The notes: generated from the letters alone by a model not told the origin. A stretch of DNA of 64,000 bases from Candidula unifasciata (GCA_905116865.2 CAJHNH020002813.1:510001-574000), one strand, 5' to 3'; shown: positions 21,273 through 36,200, counted from the stretch's first letter. Program-made: numbers and translations.

Positions 21273-24200
21273 CTGAAAGAATCACAAAACAACTACACTG
21301 CTTTTAACTGTATATTATTGCTCATATTTCAATGTAAAATGATAAAATGACTGCATACAGCACATAAGTTATTACAAAAGCTTTGTCCATGCTCCATGAA
21401 AGTATACTAGGACAGAGATTGTGGCATAGTGGTAAAAGTACTTGCTTACCAAGACAGTGGACTGGGTTCTATCTCTGTGAGACATAGTGACTGTGTTTTC
21501 AACAATTACTACCCTAAATCAACAAGTGGTACCAAAGTGTATGAGGAGTAGGAATCAACTCTGAGGTCACTACTTGGCGTGCCTGACCTGGACACTGTCC
21601 AGCGTCCTACTCCATTCATACACTTGCTGGACTGACAGGCATGCATCATCATGTCAGACCATTTGCTGAGGAATTTCTATAGCTTTGAACCCTTCTTCTT
21701 CTTCTGCTTTTCTAGCCCCCAATGGAGCATAGCACCAACTCATGCCAAGTCATACTATCCTTTGCTATCTCGTGCAGCTCTCCCCATGTCCTCCCCATCT
21801 TTCTAACTTTATTAAAATACTAATTCTATAATTTTTCATTTCCCTTACTACTTTCATTGTTTTCTTTCTATATCATAGAGAGTTCTAACATTTCAGGTGC
21901 CAATTCTGGAGGTTTTCCTAGCTGAGAGGAGGTACGTCAACGATCCGGACTCCTTTTTGCTTTCTCCACATTGTGTCATACTTCTTCTACTTAAAGAGCC
22001 TCCCCTCATCTTGGCTGACTGGGTTTTACTTACTTCTCTTTTTTGACTTATCCATGGTTGGTTGGTTTTAATTGCTAATGTTTTTACAGGATGAGGTAGT
22101 TAACTTCATGCACCAACCCTTCCCTTAGTCACCTCTTATGACATGCCTGACAAGCTGCAGTGTCACTATTCTTTGCTTCCAGTGAGGGCCCCGGTAACAC
22201 AGTGGCGTTTCAACCCTTTACTGCTAAAAAAAAATGGATAATAGAACACTCACTACTTCACTTTGGTGCATGTCAAAAGTGGGACAGCCATCTTTAAACT
22301 GCCATTATGACATCACCATGTTCATCTGCACCATGATATCATCACACACTTAACATCCTCAACAACAATACTAAATTGACAGGTTATAAGACAATGAAAT
22401 GGTTAGTGAAGGTTTTCATTTGAAGCCACTCGCACAAACAGAATAAAGAATTTACTGATTTCCTTCCCTTTTACCATTTAATAGTGGTTCTGTTTACTTT
22501 GTCACACAAAGCAATGTGACGTAATAACTGAAATTATTATAATAGGCACTTTTCAAATAAATTATGTCGATCAAAACCTATAAAATCTAGAAAAACTACA
22601 TTCTTAGGGGGACGAGGTTTAAACATTACTGAAGACCAAACTGATCCTTCCAAATAAAAACACAAAAAGCTCGCTCTTATATCTTTTGGGCAGAGGTGTG
22701 ACAGTCACACCAATGATAAGATGGGGGGAGGCGCCTCACCAAATAATACTCCCAACGACAGCACTGAATACACATATCCGCTACAGCCAACAAGAATTGT
22801 GGAGATGGCACATAAAATAAATGTGTAGGCTGTGACCACACAAAATAAAAAATAAAAAAAAAACCATTGCAACCTCAAACAAGCATGTCATAAAAGACAA
22901 GTAATTCTGAGCACAGTAACATCTGTCGGGCCAAAAGGCGCAAATATCTCAGCCTGGCTACCCCCCCCCCCCCCCCCCCCCCCCCCCCATGAAGGTAATT
23001 GCAGAAGAAAACTGAAAACACTGACCTGGCTCTGTAGCCAGCTAGCCGTGTCTTTGTTAATGTGGGAGAAGAAGTCGGCACCATCCTGGCTTCCTTGTGA
23101 CAATACCGATTTCTTCATGTGAGCCCTCGTCTGCAGCCATGAAGATGATTCCTTGCTGATGTGCTGAAAGAAGTCTTTACCTTTCACTTCTTTCAGGCTG
23201 TTCATTTGCCAGAAGGCCTGTCGCAACCACATCTGGAATGAGAAAAATAGTTTCAATATAAGTAAGTAAAGGACCCTTATATGCCCCCTCAACATCAGAA
23301 GCGGTAAAAGAGGATGTAAAGAAGAAAGGGTCCTTACCACACCTTTAGGCTTACTGGGCATAGAGTGCTGGACCTATACTTTATAGACCAAATGGCACTG
23401 GGTGAGTGATGTGGTCAGCATCACGCCGGCCACCTTTACTTCCCAGGATGGCATCTGGTACCCATTCAAGGCCCAAACCCACGACTGCGAGCATCTAGCT
23501 GCCAAACCAGAGCAACTCCTGGTTCCAATATAATATATATATATAATATTATTTAAAACTGAACAATAAGAGCAGAAAGAAAATATAGACCAAAGAAATA
23601 TGGTAATTCATAGGATTCTAAGAACCCCATGGACAGCTGAGAAGATCAATATGCAAGTACTGCAAGAAAAGACTGATTTTGACAAAGACATGATCCACAT
23701 AAGGAAAGGGGGGGGGGGGGGGGGGGGGGTCGTGGTAGCACAATGGCTAGATCCTCACTTGGTGGCATGAAGTTCTTGGGTCAAATCCACACAATTCTTT
23801 TTTTGCCTCCAAAAAAATTAACTTGGCTCTCAGGTCAACAAGACTAGGTAATGTCATGAGAAGAAAAGTGAGTTCATCATTGTATGTCACTGGTGTAAAA
23901 CACAAAAACAAAAAAAAGTTTTTCACATTTTGTTCACTTAACCACACAAAGGCAAAAGAATCTGTATAGACAAGTTATGAGATGTCTTGGGGAATAAATA
24001 AGGCATATGAGACTGATCAGCAACTGAAAACAAGTGGCTGGTGGAACTCGAATCCATACCAAGACTGACTTCACATATAGCTATGACCCATAGACTATTT
24101 TGCAGTCATTAAGAAAGAAAATAGCAGCTTTTGAACTGAAATGCTATAGAAAGATTCACAGAATATCACAGACCAAGAAGAAAAGAAATACTGACATCCT

Positions 24201-27200
24201 AAAAAATTATCAAGCAACTAGGAAAAAACTGATTAAAAAATAAATCTGTCTTACTAAAACAAGCAGTAATTAACCAATATCAAGGACACATACACAGTAA
24301 ACCACTTGATTTGTAAACTGATAACAATGACAGGTATGAATTATTTTATCAACAGATTAAAAACTGACAGTGATAATATACAAACTTAATGTCAACATCA
24401 AAGATAATGTCACATGTGATAGTTGCTTATGTGCTTTGAAAAAGTACTATTTATGGAAACCCAAAATGGTCAAAATTTACAATTTTTATCTTGGTCTCTC
24501 TCCTAATAGCACAACATTTTCTGACAGCTAAGTTTTTTTTACTGCTTCAGAACTAAACAGCTTAGGACTTAAAACAATTAATCCTTTCTGTCAAAGATAC
24601 ATGGGGCATGAAACATTTTTTTTTGACAATGATATTTTCTCCAGGTGATGCCGGTGTTTTGGGAAACAAGCAGGCAGATAGACTGACTGGTTCTGTACCA
24701 CTTGGTGGTGAATTGTATGACAAGTTAGATGTGCTAAGGGCCCTCTGGGAGTGAGTGAACAGTGCAGAGGCACAAACAGATCATTATGGTCTGAGAAGAA
24801 CGGCACTGCAGGAAGTTACCAGGGGATCTGGCTGATGCTCAACACTCAAGGGAAAGGCAAGAGGGATGTACAATCAGTTACTGGTACCATTGGAACTGGA
24901 ACTCTTCCCCTGCTGCTGAAGATGGGGATAGAGCGCTTGTGAGAGTGTCCTGAATGCTATTATGCTGATTTTTAATTCACCATTCAACACTGATATTAAC
25001 TGAATGGCGCAGTCGTGAAATGAGCTCACGGCCTTCAGAGCGCGAGGCAAATGGCTTGACCACTTCACCACGGAGACCCCCTGACAATGAAATGGACTAC
25101 AGATTAAACCATTAAATAAACAATTCTCAAAGTCAAGTAATGTCTGTAGTAAAGTACCTGATGGGATGCAACAAAATATGCTAGGCAATAAATTGTGCAA
25201 TACACTGTTTTTGTTCTTGTCATTGAGATTCATTATGGGAAAGCATTCTTTTGAGACAATATAAAGCAAGATCAGGAGTATGACAGACATACCATCATGC
25301 CTAAAATTCAATGTGAGATAAATAAAAGGGTCTGAACGAACGAACAAACTTTATTTTCAAAGGGTCACAAACTGGACAGATTGTCTTACATTCGGTCCTT
25401 CCAAACACCCATCTTTTGAAGACTGAAGACCTTATGAGAATGAAACCTAACTACTAAAAGAACAACCAAGATAAAAAAATTTTAGTACAGGGTCAGAGGA
25501 AAACATGAATAAGATGGACAGACAATCCTTAGGTTACATTTGAAAAAAAAACAAAAAAACATGGATTTGATGTAACCAAAGTTCCACCATCCATATACTT
25601 AAATGTACACCTAGTGACTGATAAGTAGGCTGGTGTGTATGTAAGTAGGCAGAAAAAATGAACATTGCAGAAGCATGAACAGATCATTACAGTCTGAAGA
25701 TAATGAGCTGTGGGGAATAAACGCCAGATCTGACCGATTCTCAAAACTAAGAAGAAAGGCAATAAGGACATACAATCAGACTGCTTCTCAGAAATGCAAC
25801 TCTTCCCTGGCTGCTGAAGATGGGGACAATGCACTGATAGGACAGTAAAGAATGCTGTGATGTCAGTTGTTAATAGATCAACAGAATTGTTTTCGCTGTC
25901 TTCCTTAGCTTCCACTTCTTCTTTTCTATACTTTAAACAAAACAAAACAAAAAAAACCTCAGTTATCTGACAGTGCTTTACTGCTCAAGAAAAAAAGAAA
26001 CGCAAAGCTATTGAAAGGAACACTCATAGTTCTAGGCCTATAGGTATTCCCGTCAACCAATACAAATGAACCATCTGATAACTATGCTTTTTTTTTACAG
26101 TACCGAATATTGAGGTGGATTTCAGGATTCTTACAGTATGTAGGTATGTAACACACAATGTATTCCTTCTCTGCACTGAAGTCTCAAACACTATTCAAGT
26201 CTGACCTTTTTGTCTGTAGGAATATGTTTGAACAAAGAGTCTGAGAAACTGGAAGGGCTGCCACTGCCATGGCTAAGCCAGCTTTTCAGATTCTTCCTGA
26301 CTGACTGGGGATAATCTCCGTGATCTTTCCCACCTGCCTTCGATGAGCTAGTCCCAGCTGCAGTGTAAAAATAAGGAAGAAAAGATGAAAAAATAAAAAA
26401 TAAAATTAATTAAATTATCCCAATCATTCATCATGGACTGATATCCCCACTGATTAAATATTGTCTTTCTGTTGTGCTATTTTTGTCACTTAGAGCTCGT
26501 AGTTTACTTGTCCATTCCCTTCTATCCTGTACATTCCTTTCAATATCACAGATGTAATCCAGTACAGCAACTTTGCTCTCTCTCAACAATATTCATCTTA
26601 GAGTTTCTCTTGGGCATCCTTGCTTCCTCAATCCACTTGCTTCCAACATCAGTGCCTGTTTGCTTTTTCTCTGCTTTCTTGCTTTTCAGGATGTGTCCAA
26701 TAATGCACCATATTATTTATCTTGTAACTGCTGATACCAACTGTTGTCCACATCCACATATTTCTCTTTATTTCATCAATGATTTGGCCAGTCTTTATAA
26801 CCACAAAAAGGGAAATTTGAGAAAAATCTTGTAATATCAAGGATCAGTTTGGTCTGTAAAGAGACACTTTTTTCTTTGCGTTTATCGGCAGTAAATTCGG
26901 GAGGAAAGTTCTGGTTGTTTGTCCACTTCTGGACTTTGGTCTTCTTCCAAAACTCAGTTTTGTGTGCACATTCATTTTACAGATTTGGCTTACCTGTATA
27001 CAGACTGCTGGTTCATTACCTCTTAGACAGATGCACTTTAACTCTGAAGGAAACACCCCTAATTAGTTGATTGGGTGTGGGTGGGGGGTGGGGACTGGAA
27101 ACCACTCCGAAAGAATCACTTAAAAAGCACACAGGTATCTTAGCCTGGTCTTCTTCCACAGACTACACTTAATAGTCACAACAAGCATCCCCAACCTTAA

Positions 27201-30200
27201 ATGGTATCAAGTACTGGGAAGTAAAGGCGGTCAGCATGATACTGACCACATCACCCAGTAAGTGTCTACTAGTTTATAAAATACAGGTTCAGTTATACAT
27301 GCCCAATATGCCCAAAGGTGTTGGAAAAAAGTACTTTTTCTTGTTCTTTTTTTGTTTTCATTTATAACTGCTGAGGGATTTTTAACATGCACAGCGTGTA
27401 CATAGGTCCTCCAAATTTGTCCCTTTTGACCAAGAAAGTTACACTTACCCAACAACCAGGGATCAGCGGGTTGGTGGGAAATACCAGCCTTTTACATATT
27501 TTAACCCCCCAAAATTTGGTCAAATCCATGAGACGTTCAAGGTGTGCTAAGTATCAGAGATACATATGTTTTACAGCTGACTTGTGTGCAGCTGGTTGTT
27601 CCTTGCTGCTAGGGCAGATGCACTCGGACTTCGAAGGACCCCCCCAGTTAGTCGACTCCTACGACATGCTTGTTGCGGAGGCAGTAGGTGCATTCTTGTT
27701 TTCCCCACAATAGGGTCCCAAAACCCTAGTACTTAAGGACCATGAAATGTTTAAATGCATTTACTAACCTCTAAGCTACAGACAGAACACCTTAATTAAC
27801 CTCTATGTTTAAATGCATCCACTAACCTCTAAGCAGACAGAACCCCTTAATTAACCTCTAACAAAGGAGTCTGTAACAAAGGAGTCTGTTTATCCACTTA
27901 TGTATGACCAAATATGTATGAAGCCCTATCACTTCACACTTTTACTCACACTTTATAGAACATTATTGTCTGAAATGACAGAAAGGCTACTTTTTTCTTT
28001 TTTTAAAGTTTGTTCTTTTGCTTTTGTGATCCAACTTTCTGCTACAAACATTCTGGCACCATCTCATACCTGGAGTGCAAGCACTTGGTACAGCCTGAGA
28101 AAGTCTTCCAGCAGGCTTCATCGACAGATTTGGATAAGGAGCAGGACGCCATTTAGCAAAGATACTGGTATCTTTAAATGCCGTGTTTGAAGCAGGGACC
28201 TTCTGCAGCCAGTCCTCAACACAGTTTGACAAAACTGGCATTTCAAAAGTGACCTGGAAAATGCACAAAACATTGAAAAATATGCGTTTATCATTCTAGA
28301 TATCATAAATGAAAGTAAAAAATATAAATTACAATAATATGAAAAGAAAAACCTGAATGTTTAATTGTGATAATGACTCTGTTGGGTCAACCGGTGAATA
28401 ATAGTCTTCAACTTTATATAATTTATGAAAATTTAAAATTATACGTTTAATATGTTTATATAATTTCAATAATATCACTGCTAATATTTTAGCACTATTG
28501 GTGTGATAAATATACGACTAAAAGGATATTTTCACAAATAATCTTGGAACTCACTATTTAAAATGGGTCATAAAACTTTGGGAATGTCTGGAAAATCCTT
28601 AAAAAAAAAAACAATATTACACAGGACATTAACAAATGTGTTTAACATTTATTTATCTATATTTCTGTAAAACTTTTTGTGTGAGATACACAAAAGGGGG
28701 TAATCAATAAACATAAATTGAAGCATTCAGATTAAACAATCTGCGTGTGACTCAAGCCAGGAAGATTTGATGTCAACAAGGCTTTAATAAGCTATTGGGG
28801 CGATCTATAAGGAATTCTCCTAAATACAATTTGTAGTTAATATATCGAGTTGCCGCTGGCCGAGCAGTTACAACATTGGGCTTTCATGCAGGAGACCAAA
28901 GTTCAACCCCTAGTATGATGGAGTTTTTCTGACAGGGCAAAATCAAACATCTTAACCTGCACAGCCCAATGTGACAGCCCTAGCCAGGCAGCCCTAAATC
29001 CTCAGACTCAAAGCCACCTGTCTACACCACCCTAAAAAAAAGTAGTAAAACAGACAGTAGTGACAATTATTTGGCAGTTAATATATCATATCAGGGCCTT
29101 CTAAATGAAGGCAGGTGCACACAGAACCAAGAGGTTAAAATGGTTTGCCTAAGATGTCCTGTTATCAGCTCAAAGTGGGATTTCCCGTTATAAGGCTCAA
29201 AATGGTATATCCTGTTATCAAGCTCAAAATATTAATGGAATATCCTATTTTCTGCTCAAAATTTTAGTGGTATGTCTCATTTTCAGCTCCAAATTTTAGA
29301 AGTATGTCCCATTTTCTGCTCAGAATGTTAGTGGGTTTTCCCATTTTCTGTGTAAAATATTAGAGGTGTGTCCCATTTTCTGCTCAAAATAGTGGAATGT
29401 CCCATTTTCTGCTCAAAATATTAGTAGGTTGTCCCATTTTCTGCCCAAAATATCAGTGGTATCTCTCATTTTCAGCTCAGAAACGTCATGCGCCCCCAGA
29501 AGACTCTCAACAAACTTCAGAGCAGAGCAGCAAGCAATTATTGATTCAGCAAAGATGTGCTCGGGGAAAGAAAAATTAAAAACAGCAAAACTGTTTTCCT
29601 TTGTGACTGCATGTCAGTCCTCCAGGCGACTCACATGGAAAGAGAACTGACCTGTCAGCTAAACAGACTCACAGAAAACAATCAAATCGTTCTCCAGTGG
29701 ATCCCAGCTCACTGCGGCATACCAGGAAATAGTTAGCAGACAGACTTGCAAAAAATGAAACAAAGGAGAAACAGCACGCCTATTCATTGTCATTATCAGA
29801 ACACTTATCAAAGGAAAATACAAGGGATTGTGGAGAGAACAAACTAACAGTAAAAATCCACAAGACTCCATCAGCAGACTCAACAAAAAGCAACATACAA
29901 CAATTTTCTGTTTACGAACAGGACACTGCAGGCTCAACTACCACATGCATAAAATAAAGATTGTACAGTCCCCACAGTGTACCTGTCAAACAGGACCCCA
30001 AACATCTAAGCACATTCTGCAGACCTGCCCACTCAACCTGCAACTTCGAAAAGACACCTGGCCTCAAGAGCAAAGTGTGCATAGCAAGCTATGGAGAACC
30101 ATGCAGGACCTGCAGCTGGCATGCAAGTTCACAGAGGCAACCCACCTGATGGTCTGATCTGAGCATACGAAACAGAACGCGAAGAAGAAGAAGATTTTCA

Positions 30201-33200
30201 GCTCAAAATTTAAGAGGATGTACCATTTTCAGCTCAAAATATTAGTGGGATGTCCCATTTTCTGCTCAAAATAATAGTGGGTGGTCTCATTTTCTGCTCA
30301 AAACATTATGGTCAACCTAAGTATATGTTAACCGTCTTCTCCTTTTTGAAAACTTTCTTCCATGAACCCTTAATGCATTCCTGGCTTAATTATAGGAAGT
30401 AAAGGCAGCTGGCAGGATGATAACCTTTACACTTGCTATTTTTTCTTTCAGGAAATATGAGATATGTTTTCAAACAATAACTGAGTTGAGTTGAATCAAG
30501 AACTGACATCAAACAATAACTGAGTTGAGTTGAATCAAGAACTGACATCAAACAATAACTGAGCTGAGTTGAGTTGAATCAAGAACTGACATCAGACAAT
30601 AACTGAGTTGAGTTGAGTTTAATCAAGAACTGACATCAAACAATAACTGAGCTGAGTTGAGCTGAATCAAGAACTGACATCAGACAATAACTGAGTTGAG
30701 TTGAATCAAGAAGTGACATCAAAAAATAACTGAGTTGAGTTGAGTTGAATCAAGAACTGACATCAGACAATAACTGAGTTGAGTTGAGTTGAATCAAGAA
30801 CTGACATGAAACAATAACTGAGTTGAGTTGAATCAAGAACTGACATCAAACAATAACTTCTAGTCACTAACAAATAAGTGAAAGCAATGTTTTCCTGTTG
30901 TAAAACTGAACAAAGACACAAACAATAGGTTGTGCAATGTACTGCTTGGCATGGTTGACTGTAACCTGTTAGGTACTAACTATAGTAACAATGGAATAAA
31001 ATGAAGCAAAAGTAACCAAAATATTTACTCACAAAAGCAAATGCCTGTTTTACCAGAGCAAGTGCTGGTTCATGACTGCCTCTTACAAATACAGTAGAAC
31101 CTCGCTTAACGAGCACCTCTCATAACGAGTAATTCGCATAACGAACAAAACAAATTGTTAAAAAAATGACGCATAACGAGCGACGTTTCGCATAACGAGT
31201 GGCGAGGAGAGGGGGAGTCCCGAATTGTGTGCATGTTACATCAGTCTGTGTTTAGCACATGTTCCAGTAGCATCGTAGTGACCCTTGTGATCACACGTTT
31301 TCTCAAATTCGTGTTTTATTGTGATATATGTACATGAATCCTCCAGGCCTACAAGATGACCCCCCTGAATAATTTAAGTTCATCAATATCCAGTTTCTGC
31401 CTCCTGGCACCACTCCGTTACTCCAGCCCATGGACCAGCAAGTTATTTCTAACTTTAAGAAGCTCTACACTAAAGCACTCTTCGAGCATTGTTTTCAATT
31501 TAAGGGACCAACCTCACTCTCAAAGAATTTTGGAAAAATTACTTCCACATCGTTGCCTGCCTAAAGATGAACGACAAGGCGGGGGAAGGGGTTACCAAGA
31601 GAACCATAACTTCTGCTTGGAAGAAGCTTTGGCCGGAGAGCGTTGTCGAATGTGACTTTGAAGGGTTTGAGACAGTACCTGTGGAACCTGTAGTCAACGA
31701 GATGGTGCCTTTGGCCACTATCATGGGATTAGAGGTTGATAACAGTGATATCAAAGAGATGGAAGAGCACAGCCAAGAGCTGACCACCGAAGAGCTTGTG
31801 GAGTTACATTGTGTTTCACAGCAAGAAGTTTTGGAGGGAAGTTTGTCAGGGGAGGAGGAGGTAACAGAAAAGCAACAATCTTCTGGCGACATAAGAGAAA
31901 TGCTGAAAACATAGGAAACTGTTGCATCTTACACTGAGAAGCATCACCCTAATAAGGAAGTGGCTATGCATGCTGCAAATTTATTAAATGATAATGCTGT
32001 GTTGCATTTTCGCCAAATTTTTAAGCGTCGGCAAAAACAAATGTCTCTGGACATCTTTTTAGTAAAAATTAATTAGCTATGCATCATTTTTTTTTGTCTT
32101 GTTGTCTGCAAATCGAATTCGCATTCCACGGATGTTCGTTCCGCGGTGGAATAAAAAATAAAGATGATTCACTCTCCCTAACAATATGCATATAATTTTA
32201 TGTGAATAAACGTTATACATAGCATTTTGTGATAATTTTCTCGAAATGGAACGCATTATCGTTTTTACATTAATTTATATAAGAAAAATTGTTTCGCATA
32301 ACGAGTGCTTCGCTTAACGAGTATGATTCAGGAACGAATTATGCTCGTTAAGCGAGGTTCCACTGTATGTGGTAAAAACTAAATTTACCGATGTGATTTT
32401 TGTAGGTAAACGACTATCTCCAATAAAATACTGACAAAAATTTAATTTACCAATGCAATTTTTGCAGGTTTATGACTATATCCAATAAATTAGTAACAAA
32501 CAATAAATTTAAAAGCAAGTGCAGGTTCACGACTATCTCTAATAAATAATTGACAAAAACCAAATTTACCAATGCGATTTTTGCAGGTACACAACTCTCT
32601 CCAATAATTACCTGACAAAATTTTTTATTTACCAATGAAAGTTTTGCAAGTTTACGACTATCTCCAATAAATAAGTAACAAACAATAAATTTACCAGAGC
32701 AAGTGCAGGTTCACGACTATCTCCAATAAATACGTGATAACAACTAACATTTTTACAGAGCAATAGCAACTTGTAAAGTACTTACATTAGAAGTAGCTGG
32801 ATGAACCTTCTTGACCGCATCCAGTGACTGATTCTGACGTTTTACATCTTTATTTCCATCCAAATGACGTGACATGAATGCTGATCTTTTATGCTGGACT
32901 TCCATGGATTTAAAAAGAGGAAGATAACTTACATTATCTGTGCTGTAATTGTGGGCAGATTCTCCCAGGGTGAAGTCACCAGTTTTAGAAAAACTGTCAG
33001 CGGATTCATCAGAAATCAACTGAATTTTATTCAGCCTAAAAGATCAAATTTAAAAATGAAATTAATTGTTTGGAGGGAAAAAAAAGCATATGATTACATG
33101 ATAAATTTCACTGGGAGGTGACATTAGGATTTTCCCTACCTCCAGTGAGACCATGAAGGTATGTTTAATACATATCTTTAGAGGAAAAAATACAACAAAT

Positions 33201-36200
33201 TTTCCCATGTGGGTTCCAGGGTCCCATTGTAGGGAAAACAAAAACAGACCCACTGTCTGCCAAGAAGCATGTCACAAAAAGTCAACTAACTCGGGAGCTT
33301 CCTTCCAAGTCAGAGTGCATCTGCCTGAGAAGCAACAGACTGCACACAAATAAGCCAGTCTGAAAAACTGATGCACATGCAACACATAGATTCTGGAACA
33401 AGACTTAAGTCCAGAGGTGGATGAACAACCAAAAATTTCTGCCGGAGTTTACAGCTGATGAAAGTGAAGAAGGAGAAGAATGCGGATTACGAAAGTCAAA
33501 GATAAGCAGTCAAAAAAAAAAAATTCACCGGCCTATTACTGCGTTTATTATACCACTTTTGCGGTGTAGGGGTCTTTGGACCTGAGGATTTACGGCCGTA
33601 TGGCTAGTGCTGTCACCACGACTGTGCAGGTGAGGATTTTATTTTTCCCCCTGACATTAAAAAAATCCCCAGCCTTATCGAGGGTACGAACCCGGGTCTC
33701 CTGCTTGAGAGCCCAGCGTTCTAGCCATTCGGCCAGCCCCTCCTCAAGATAAGCAGTACTGAAAAATATTGAACAGACAGCTAAGGGCAGGAAGGTTTAG
33801 GCATGAGTAATTGAGGACTAATGCAGTCTTCAATTTAGAAGAAGGGTTGAAGTTGCTACTAATTTAATCCCTTCCATTCCAGGACAATGAGGCACAAGGG
33901 CGCCAACACAAAGAAAAATGGAAGGGGGGGGGGGGTTCAAATTTTCTTAGGGGAGGGGATTCTCTAGGGCCTAAGCCTGATTAAAGTGCATAAAAATCAC
34001 ATAAATTATTATTAATATTACATGTTGAATGGCAAATAAATATAATATTTGAAATAATATGAAATGAATAAACAAACACTAAACAAACAAAAATAACTTC
34101 CACACAGTTTCAGGGGAGGGGGTATCAAGATGACTGACCCACCAGGTTCCAGCGTCCAAGGTGTAGTGGCTAGAGTACTTGCCTGCCTGCCTGCCCAATG
34201 ATCATGTAATTTAATCACTATGTCATGTAATTTAATCACTATCAGAGAAGATCTTTAAAAACTAACACATAACCCTTCACATACCAATAGGTCTTCAACT
34301 AAATGAGCTAATAACAAACACCCTTCACATGCCAATAGGTCTTCAACTAAATGAGTTAACAACAAACACCCTTCACATGCCAATAGGTCTTCAACTAAAT
34401 GAGCTAATAACAAACACTCAAAGACACTTCAAGGTATGGAAACAGGTCCTTTTTATTTTAACTTTGTTTTAGCTGCTGTATCAATGACCCTATTGCCCGG
34501 AGAAGGCTAAATCTAGTCACTTCCAGTTCTGACAGTTCCGTAAAGACCAGTACCTGGCCACATTGCAGTGACCAGTTCTCTAAAAGCATAGTTAAATCTC
34601 CTTGGTACTATGTGCTCCTGTGCGGTGGTTAATAGGCCAGGATATGAATATAGCAACTAAACTAGCAGTTAGGGTGGTTTCCTTAGGACCCCAGTGGCTT
34701 TCTGAAAGCAGAGTTTGTGTCAAATTTTTCTGTAAGCCTCACTGCATGAGTCACCTGACTGACTTTTTTTTTTAAATCCCTGAGGAATGTATTCCATTTA
34801 GTGACTCACCCTGTTCATGTTTAATGATTACCCCTTTACGTACTTTTATATATTTAGGAAACAATTTAAAATGTAGCTAAATACATTTTTACAGAATTTA
34901 TTAGTGACCTGTGTAATATATATTTTAGTTGGAAATTCCTTTGGGTGAACCCCTTCCACCTTCCCCCCCCCTTTTTGTGTGGCATTCTCAGGATAAAAGG
35001 GTTAACCTTGTATGATTCAAAATCTACAGGCTGCTGTAAATCTTCTGGTACAGACTTTAATTTATAAAACTGTAGCAATAGACAAAAAAAAAAACCTAAT
35101 ACATGCACTTCTTTGATATTAATATAAAACTTTTATAATAAAGCACAATAAAATCTCTACGTCTAGATCACCACAGCTATTATCTAACAATGCGGCACTC
35201 ACATTTCTAATGCATCCGTCAACTCTTTTTCCGATGTTCCATCTAGGCTCACAGGTAGCCCAGTCTGAAGAACACCCAGTGCTCGATTCAGCCTCACAAT
35301 ATGAATCTGAAGGGCCTCCTCCATCGTCTCCAGGGTCTGATCAACTTGGCCGAGCAGACCAGCCATATGGCTCATTCTGGCATGCATCTTTGTTTTAATC
35401 TGAGGAAATGCATGAAACACAAACATGAGTTTTCAACAATTGAAACGTATACCTGTTTCACGTAAAAGTATTTTTTAAATTCTCCTTTACACTAGTAGCG
35501 CACAGTGCATATCTTCCTCTTCTTCTTCTTCGATCCTTCTGTCAGAAAACCTATATCAGGAGGCCAGTAGCCTTTATGAAAGCTATTGTATAATGCGCAT
35601 ATGATACTAGATTCATATTTTTATTAATCTAACGGCACTCAGTTGGTTATATGGTCAAAATCATCATGTCAGCTGCATTTACTTCCAAGGCACCCACTTT
35701 AGGTGGACCAAGGCTTATATCTGAAGACAACAAAATCTATATGAATTTGAATGCAAAACCTTTGGGCTGATATTGTTTCATTTGTCCAGAATTAAAGGAA
35801 CAGCTTAGGCATAGTTAGCCTTTTGGCACAAAGTGCCTGCCATTGAGGTCTGAAGAATTAAAACTTCATATAATCTAGCCAATGACATCATGAGGTGGAG
35901 TGGCCTGTTCATTTCTACATTACTGTTCCTTTTGTCAATTTCCAGAAATTATATTAAAAACAATTTACACAGAACAAATGTTTTTAATGGAACTAAGTTT
36001 AGCCTAGGGTAAGAACTGGTGATCCTGTCTCTGCTGGGAGCTGGCGGCCACAGTAGTATAGTGATTAAATGCTTGTATGCCAGTTCAAAAGACTAAGGTT
36101 CAAATCCACATCAAGTTGGATTGTTTTTAAAACTGACTCTGGTTCCCAGGTCAATCAAGCCTAAAGTGAGTACCAGGCAATGTCTTAGGAAGTAAAGGCA

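Noticed and set aside
31567..31914. 115-codon frame as a host gene
   Set aside because: It is the C-terminal part of a Tigger transposase inside an element with inverted ends and TA duplication.
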